This document shows positions 56,914 through 64,000 of a DNA stretch of 64,000 nt, one piece after another (position 1 is the first letter of the stretch; every line of letters starts with the position of its first letter). The DNA is from Smallanthus sonchifolius (Eukaryota; Streptophyta; Magnoliopsida; Asterales; Asteraceae). The stretch lies in contig CM042021.1 of NCBI GenBank assembly GCA_023525975.1, forward strand, positions 109,475,501 through 109,539,500, in the 5' to 3' direction. The position numbers were made by a program, and so were the translations under genes. The notes under the pieces were generated by a model. The model was given only the letters and a program-made list of their open reading frames with translations. It was not told the origin of the DNA and did not search any database.

Positions 56914-58992
56914 TGTAACATCCCAAAGTTTCAAGAAATGAAAGTATAAAGATTAGAATGCAATTGGCTTAAAGTTCAAGAGCTGAAATTGAAAAATCTA
57001 AAGTTGGAGTTGATCCCGGACCGATATCATTTCTCCCATCGGTACGAAGAGAGCCAAGGGTCAGATGTCGGACCGATATTAGTTAGATAGCGGTCTGATA
57101 ACCGCCATTGCGCCACAAACCTTGATAATGACACGTGTTGGATGACTCACCATTGAGATTTGACACGTGTAAAACAGATATCGGACCGACATGAAAGCAT
57201 AGCGGTCCGCTATGTCCATAACGGACCGATATTATATACATAACGGTCCGTTATATGCTCGCAAAGCCTATACACCGCCTCACCTGGATGTCAGACCGAC
57301 ATCACTAGGGATATCGGTCCGACATGGATCACATCTCATCCCTATAGATAGATGGCTTTGGCCATTCATTCGAAAACATCACCACCTCACATACACACAA
57401 TCTTTAGAAGGACCAAGGGTATCGGTGCGACGCGTTTGAGTCAAGTGCGATACGCTACGAGTGCGGTTTGAGTTCGGAGAAACGTATAAAGCGAGGAACG
57501 AACTTAGGAACTACCTGAGGATAAAGTAAGTACACTGGACCCGTACCCTAGACACGATTATGTGAATTACATGCTTAAATAATTTGTGTTATGTGGTATG
57601 TGATATGACGAGGGTACGGGGTAATGAAGGATTAGTCTAGGCACTAAACTGGAGTAATGGAGTAGCCACGACGTATCTAAGTGGTGGTGGATACGCCGCT
57701 GTTACTTCCTATATATAAACCTCTTGATACTTCATGGTGAAACCATTATGAATGTTTAGGGGTATAGACTAATAAATAATAATGAAATATAGTAAACGTA
57801 CGGGAGAACATCCAACCAGTGTGTAGTTATCTGACAAACAAAATGTTCTGGCTAAGGAAAGAGTGGTGTATAAATCTCTCCTAGACCTGTCACTCTTTCC
57901 TGGGAACATCTCTATTGGAGGTACTGCTCTGGAAGAAAAATCACCTCAGTTTATAATATATGATGAGTATAAAAGTATACCATGCATAATGAATATGAAT
58001 ACATGATGAATATGAATACGTGAAATGCATGATGAATACGTGAATGCATGATGATACATGCAAATATGAATGAGTATGATGGAACGAGTCTAAACCCTAA
58101 AATGGAATAACGGAGTATTCACGAAGTGTTAAAGGGGTGGTGGATACGCCGCTGGTACTTCCTATATATAATCCCTTTTAATGGAACGTGGAGAAACTGT
58201 TACGAAGTTTTAAGTTGAGGACTGGTTTGGAAAATAAATCAAGCATATACGTGAAATAAATCAAATGCTTGATACATTTGGAAGGCTGTGAGTCAAAGAT
58301 ACTCAAGGTCCCAAATGAAATGAGATACCCGGCCAGTAAGGTGGATATCAATAAATAATAAAGAAGAAAACTAGAAAGAACTCCAAGCCTACGGGGCTGA
58401 GGAGAAAAGATTCCAAGCCTTCGGGGCTGAGGAAAAAGGAACTCCAAGCCTCCGGGGCTGAGGAGGAAAACATTTCAAGCCTACGGAGCTGAGAAATGAA
58501 TAAGTTTTCGTGACAAATGCTAGGGGTCTATACTGACGAGTATAAGAACCTTGTCAATACTCTGACCGGATGTACGACCTAAGATGGTTGCGAGGGGGTT
58601 AGCACACCCATAAAATATACAAATACCGTGATCGGAGGTACGTCCGAATATGGTCACGGGGGCGCCGAGAGCCCGAGAGAACGTGCAAAATAATAAGAAC
58701 CTAAAGGGTTCATAATGAAATAAAAAGATGTAGTGTACTTACTTAGCGAAAGCTAATTCAAAAATGTTTTATAAACACTGCAGGAAAGAAGCACGTGGAA
58801 TAGAGCTTCCTGTGGGTGAGGCCGGACGGAAATGAAGAATTCTTAGATTATGTAATAAAATATTGTACATATATAATAATATTTATAAATGAAAAATATA
58901 CCTTAGTCATTTAATGGCAAGGTTTTATCAAAATAGGACCGTTTTCCGCATTATAAAACTCTAATAAAATAAGAGATAAATAGGATGTTTCA
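56914..58992 (+). mobile_element. 3' LTR of the nested element
   Basis: Preceded by the purine tract TTTAAGGGGGGGAG and starting TGTAACATCC. It repeats the 5' LTR nearly base for base, including the palindrome cluster and the AAGCCT array. Ends GGATGTTTCA. Confidence 0.9.
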
Positions 58993-59441
58993 TTTGTGTG
59001 TACCATATTACTACTTTTTCCAAAACACAATCTGTTGGATTGTACATACCAGTTTTCCATTTACTACGGTTTGATTGTACGCTTTGGAACCTTGTATGCT
59101 TTCACATTTATGCCTTAGTTATGCTTTGAACATATTGAATTTCAAATCCTTTTACAACTATTGTTGGTGTCAAAACCTATGTTACTCACCAACTACTTGT
59201 AGTTGACATTTACTCGCATGTTTTAGGTGCACCTTTTTTAGGACTACTTGATCACATAGGACATGTGCCTAGTTTTAATTTAATTTATGTTATGTTATGG
59301 ACGTTTTATTTTCTATTTACTCTTGTAACGGATGCTTTAATTTTGTTGAATAAATATTATCACTTATTAATAGATGGTCATGTGCTTATGAACAACCGCG
59401 TCAGCCCTAGCGTATAGTCCGCCGTCGGCCGGGGTGTGACA
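58993..59441 (+). mobile_element. 3' LTR of the second gypsy element, last part
   Basis: Continues from TTTGTGTGTACCATATTAC, matching 42820-43267 of the 5' LTR, and ends GGGTGTGACA before the ATGAT duplication. Confidence 0.9.
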
Positions 59442-60660
59442 ATGATTCTCTAGGTGTTTGCATGCCCGTGCAATCCAATGCACGGCCTTGGATTGCTCAT
59501 TCTAAGGCCTATAAATTGGAGCCTTGGATTCTTCATTCCACACACCTCAAGAACCATCAACACACTATCCAGAGAGAGTATTTCGTAGTTAGAGTAGAGA
59601 GTAAAGAGGCTCCTCCCCTTTGTCCGCAACAGGGGAGCCTACGAAAGTCTGCGTTATGCTAGTTAGTATGACTATTCGTGGCTAAACTCTTTGTATTGCT
59701 AAGGTGAAGATGAAGTTTGGTGTATGTTAATGTTTGACGTATTAATCTATTGGTATGTTTATGTATTTAATTATTCGCTCTTAAAACCACCTTCTAGGTG
59801 GGCTTTTTATTATTATTATCTAAATTTGTCTTTACAATTGTGAGTGTTCTTGATTTTAAAACGTAAGACCGTAAAACCTTTTTAATAAAACTTCTTTTAA
59901 TACTTGTACGTCTTTATATAAGTAGAAATTGATAAGGCAAGGCTTGATTAATATTTATAAGGTCGTACGTCTTTATACGAACTTGTTATGAGACTAAGAA
60001 TTGGTGAACTTACGTTGGGAACATGTATGTCTTTATAGATGGTCCCATTATTACACCGCCTTCCGGTGAACAAAGTCTAATCACCTTTTTGATAATAATA
60101 ATTAAGCACTTAAGTTTGATGTCTTAAACCAACTCGGAGATAGTATCGAAGAGTTGAGGGTAACGATGTCTCTAGCTGGGAGTCCTACCATTTTATTATT
60201 AAAGATTATAATTCGTGAACCAAATGTTGTGAGAATGAGGCTCTAGCGGTGTACCGTTCACACATTTGTAGTGGTCATACCACCGGATTAGTCAACTTAA
60301 CATTATCATATACCAAGGGGATTCGAGGCCCAAAGCAATACTCTTCGTGATCTGATCATTTCCGAGATATTTACTTTCTTGCTATTTACTATTCTATTAT
60401 TTACATTTATGTTATATAATTCATGCACATTTTTACTTTTCTGTCATTTACTTTACCGTTATTTACTTTACCATCATTTACTTTACCGTCATTTACTTTT
60501 TTGCTTCACAAGCACACAAAACCCACTCACTAATTAAACCAGCTAAACGATAACAAAAGTTGAGTATTGGAACTCGACCGTGTCCATTGGTTCGATACTT
60601 GGTTCTTACCTAAACTATATTACGCTGCGATAGGTACACTTGTATATTGTGTGTGTTTTA
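59442..60660 (+). mobile_element. Right part of an older LTR that hosts the nested elements
   Basis: A TATA box (CTATAAATTGG, 59510-59517) follows the motif GCATGCCCGTGCAATCCAATG, whose counterpart lies left of the insertion near 40390. The 3' part (TTGGTTCGATACTTGGTTCTTACC, GATAGGTACACTTG) resembles the U5 end of Tat-like plant LTRs. The left part would be about 40200-40461. Exact ends not found. Confidence 0.4.
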
Positions 60661-61353
60661 AGTTTAAAGTAATTATCATTTTATTTTATAAATTTAAAAC
60701 CTAATCTCATGAAACCAAAATCTCTAAATATTATTATATAATATTTACTTATCACACGACACATCAACGTACACATGTTTAGTTTGTGGGTTTCTTCTTT
60801 TTCATTATAGTTTATCGTTTACATATGCGTAAACACATCTGTAAACCTGTTTACATATATGTTAACACATATGTTAATCTATTTACACATATGTAAACAT
60901 ATCGAATTTTTTTTAATAGTGAATCGTTTATTAAGGCTATTATTCAGCATTGAAAAGTGAATCCTTTTGATGTCATGATTATAACATCATCTCTGGTTTC
61001 GAAAAACACATACGTAATATGTACACAAGTTTACATATACGTAAACTTGTGTTACATGTATGTGAACATATTTACATATACGTAAGCATAATAAAAAATT
61101 TAAACTACGGAAAAAACAAGCGACTATTTTGATTTAGAGAGAGAGAGATTTAAGGGCTTTTAGTTGTTTTTAAAATTAAAAAAAAATGCAATCTACCGAA
61201 TATACCCTTGTATCATTTAATTAAATTTATTATCCATTAAATATTTACATATTTGCCATTGATAAATTTCAACTATTGATCAATCTTAATCAAAGGTTTA
61301 AAAGTGATTTTTTTGATTTTCGCCTGACTTATGGTTTTCTCTGTAACTCTCCC
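60661..61353. other. AT-rich DNA ending in the right inverted end of a Mutator-like element
   Basis: The tract 60820-61090 is full of TTTACATATRYGTAAAC palindromes. The end at 61300-61353 (reverse complement GGGAGAGTTACAGAGAAAAC) mirrors 39528-39580 and is followed by (TA)n(CA)n. No gene. Confidence 0.45.
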
Positions 61354-62703
61354 ATATATATACACATACACACACACACACAAAAGTCAAGTTGCGAAAA
61401 TAAAATAAAAAAACTAGTCAACTTCTGTTATGTGGCAAGAGTTACTGTTCAATGAATAGTATTTCTTCTCACAAAAACGGATAAGGGACTGACTTTCATT
61501 TTTGTGTAATATACTAATAGGCGGGTCGTTTTGGTTGGGTGTCGATTGTTACCTTCGATTTGATTTTGGTTATTACCGTAAGTTTTTTAATCACATTATG
61601 AATATTACCACTTAAGAGGCAAAAGGGAAGTTGGAACCTAAGATGATGGACGCATACAGTGGCAGACCGGATGTCGGAAATTTTCAGTGTTCGTATGTCT
61701 ATTAAAAGAGATTTTTGTCGGATCGGGTCTTTGAAATTTTTTTGTCGGATTGAGTCGGGCCACTGAATAGACTAAATATGAAACATTCAATTACTCAAAT
61801 CATTATTTATATAATCAATTAATCATCTAATGTCTTAATAAATATCTAGCAAATAATCAAATAATAAAGTAAATTTAGAGAAAAGGTTCAAAAAAGTACT
61901 TATGTTATTGAAGAAAAAAGTTCAAAAAAAGTTCCTAAATTGGAGTTGTTTGATCTTTTGGAATTTGAATTGGGGAGAGTCGAGGGGCAGCACTCCGACA
62001 GGCGACCTGACTCTCGTAGGCGGCAGTAGCAGGTGATTGCCGATTGAGTAGTAAGGGCGGCACCTCTCAGTTGATAGTCACTTGTTTCTGTTTCATTGAA
62101 TCACGTTCGATAGGGCAGGGGTTTTGACAAAGTCGGTTAATTGTTTATAAGGGGATATATGAGCTTAAGGTAAATGATTATTGGGTTAAATGGTTAGTCG
62201 CTTAGTGATCTTAATTGTTTATAAGGATTAATGGGTTTGTCCAATTAACTAATTAATTTATAATATGTTTATATTTGTTGATTAGTTTATAACAATTAAT
62301 AAGTTTATATTTGTAAAATTTTAAAGTTTTAAATTAATCTTTGGGGTGTAGTTTTGGTCAAAAGTTTCACGGGAATCGGTGTCATAATTTCTTGAGCATC
62401 ACTCGGGATTAGATAGTATATATAATAAACAAACAAAAAATTCATGAGTGTCAGACGACCCCATCCCCATAGGGTAGGTACGCCAATGGATATACACGCC
62501 TAGGGAGGGATGATGACACATATGGAAAAGATGGTCTACCATATGAATGCATCCTAAGAGTTGAATACGTGTTTCTTAGGTTATATGTAGTGGTTGTTGG
62601 ATCGTTGGAGGGGCGTGAGAGAAGCCACCTCAGCACTCACTATAACACCAATCCAAATTTGAGGTCTTTGTTTTGTCAAAAATGAAACCCTAGATGGTAA
62701 AAG
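61354..62703. other. Intergenic; no gene recognised
   Basis: AT-rich with a duplicated phrase TTTTTGTCGGATYGRGTC near 61710 and 61740. Short frames have no domain signal. A possible hAT-like end (CAGTGGCAGACCGG) lies near 61659, without a partner. Confidence 0.4.
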
Positions 62704-64000
62704 TGACAAATCCCAAAGTTAGGGGGTTGAAAATGAAAAATATGAAAATTGGCTGAGTAGCAGACCGCTACCGAGACCTTAGCAGTCCGATACGTAGGGA
62801 GAGAAGAAAGAATCAAAGAATGCCACATGGCTGATGATTAATCATAAGGTTTTGACGCGTGTTATGGGTAACAGACCGCTACCCATCCTCTTAGCGGTCT
62901 GCTACGCCGTAAAAGGGGTTGGTCTGCTAAGAAGATGACGCGTGTAGGGCTGGCCCGCTAAGAAGTTGACGAGTGTAGGGTTAACGCATGCAAAGCGGTA
63001 GCGGACCGCTGCCGCCAAGCTTAGCGGTCCGCTAACCTCCATAATTCAGCCTCTAAATTGAGTTTCAATCCGATCATTTCCTACACAACCAATCCAAAAC
63101 GAACCTTTATTTCCAGAAACCCTACCCCACTTCTGTTAACACTCCTCACTCCTGAAAAATATATGATTTTCACTTAAGTGTCGCACTCTCGATAAAACGC
63201 TATTCCGGCTAAGTCAAGACGCTAGGATTGTCAGAATTTCTGCCTAAAAGCTAGAGCTATCATTCCGAGCCGGTTCCAACTACTCTTAAGGTGAATATGT
63301 TTATTACTTTCAAAACCTTGAAGCGTTTTACGTTTACAAAAATGGCAATGCAGGTATAAAATATGTTAATGTTGGATATAGAATGTCCAATCGTCAATTA
63401 AGTCAACGTTACTATCGAGGTACGATCCAAAGAGTTACACTTTGGGCAACAAGCAAGTTGATAATATTTTATAGTTATATGTTATTGTTCAAGAAAGACG
63501 GTTTTATTAAACAACGAATAAATATTTAATGAAATATTTGACGGTTTGTTCGGTAATTAATTATTTAGAGAAATAATTATATACAAAGGGATTTAATGTT
63601 TAAGTGTTAAATATTAAAAGATATGGTTTTTACTGATAATTTATAATCAGTAAACTTCATGGATTAATTATGATTAATAGTTAATCACAAGGGATTAAAG
63701 GTTAATACCCGGAGGAGTGGTATGTAAATAGTTGGACTATAAATATAACATTATAATCAAACCCTAATCTTAATCTCACATCCCTCAAATCGGCGCCCCC
63801 TCCCCTTGCGAGTCCGGTGCCGGCCGAGAACCACCACCTGCTGCTGTGACGCCGCTGCTAGCCGCTGGCCTCCTCCGCCGTCGCCACCCTGCGCCACCGC
63901 CATCCTCGTGAGACGGGTTTACAGTTTACTTGTTTGCGGGTTCGTGAACTGTCACTAGCGAGACGCTCGTTAAACCAAGGTGTCTTTCGTTTGGTTAATC
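62704..64000 (+). mobile_element. Start of another gypsy-type LTR running off the window
   Basis: TGACAAATCCCAAAG resembles the TGTAACATCCCAAAG start of the nested element's LTR. The first 350 bp carry GCGGTCCGCT palindromes interleaved with GACGCGTGT, the same organisation but a different palindrome. A TATAAATA box is at 63738-63745, followed by a GC-rich tract (63790-63910). No purine tract precedes it, which suggests a 5' or solo LTR. If the LTR is ~2 kb it ends beyond the window. Confidence 0.4.
62765..63045. repeat. GCGGTCCGCTA / TAGCGGACCGC palindrome cluster
   Basis: At least seven occurrences of AGCGGTCYGCTA or its near-complement (CAGACCGCTACC, GTAGCGGACCGCTGCC, TTAGCGGTCCGCTAAC), paired across short gaps so that longer hairpins are possible. 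Confidence 0.8.

Larger units (their letters stand above)
50155..58992 (+). mobile_element. Third gypsy element nested in the 3' LTR of the second
   Basis: Ends TGTAACATCC and GGATGTTTCA are inverted. Flanking pentamers TTTAT (50150-50154) and TTTGT (58993-58997) match at 4 of 5. The LTRs are 50155-52229 and 56914-58992 (about 2.08 kb each, very similar by eye), and the internal region is 4.7 kb. The primer-binding site is altered (TTGGTATTAAAGC at ~52232). Same family as the element entering at position 1, judged from LTR start, pre-LTR tract and chromodomain. Confidence 0.92.
40462..59441 (+). mobile_element. Second chromovirus-type gypsy element, split by a nested insertion
   Basis: Bounded by a perfect 5-bp duplication ATGAT (40457-40461 and 59442-59446). 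Its parts are the 5' LTR 40462-43267, internal region 43268-48408, and a 3' LTR in two pieces, 48409-50149 and 58993-59441, separated by another gypsy element. Without the nested insert it is about 10 kb. Coding regions are broken but all domains are recognisable. Confidence 0.9.

Overview
The window is nuclear DNA of a flowering plant. It holds spliced genes with plant-type introns, (TA)n microsatellites and layered Ty3/gypsy, hAT, Mutator-like, Helitron-like and LINE elements. The LTR families look like those common in Asteraceae, but species cannot be fixed from the sequence alone. Nothing prokaryotic, no CRISPR and no rRNA gene was seen.

Only two host genes can be supported, both on the minus strand. 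The first (8242-18457) is a 19-coding-exon gene for an EFR3/SEMI-ROLLED LEAF 2-type armadillo protein of about 976 residues. I rebuilt it exon by exon; the exon lengths sum to 2931 bp and phases agree at every junction. Its last exon lies 2.7 kb beyond the rest, across an intron filled with transposons. One intron starts with GC instead of GT, and another carries a tandem copy of its own 5' splice site. The second gene (23557-25149) encodes 40S ribosomal protein S2 in two exons, with a classic TATA / telo-box / site II promoter. An apparently intact hAT transposon (25383-28259, 14-bp TIRs, perfect 8-bp target duplication, 693-residue transposase) sits 234 bp upstream of the S2 start codon and is transcribed away from it.

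Left flank (1-8241): the 3' end of a chromovirus-type gypsy element and its LTR (377-2266), then an older LTR (3210-4322), a tandem repeat, and a hAT-like element (4935-6749) with a Mutator-like element nested inside it. Between the genes lie a broken RTE-type LINE and small hAT-like MITEs. Right part (29337-64000): a chromovirus-type element with 2.6-kb LTRs (29337-39420, 3' LTR truncated), then a deep nest. A second gypsy element (40462-59441, 5-bp duplication ATGAT) lies in an older LTR, itself between inverted Mutator-like ends at 39528 and 61353. That second element has a third one (50155-58992) inside its 3' LTR. All gypsy coding regions are broken. A further LTR-like sequence starts near 62704 and runs off the end.

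The most unusual theme is that four different LTR families here each carry an array of short family-specific palindromes. Two LTR families also carry a tRNA-like block with a B-box.
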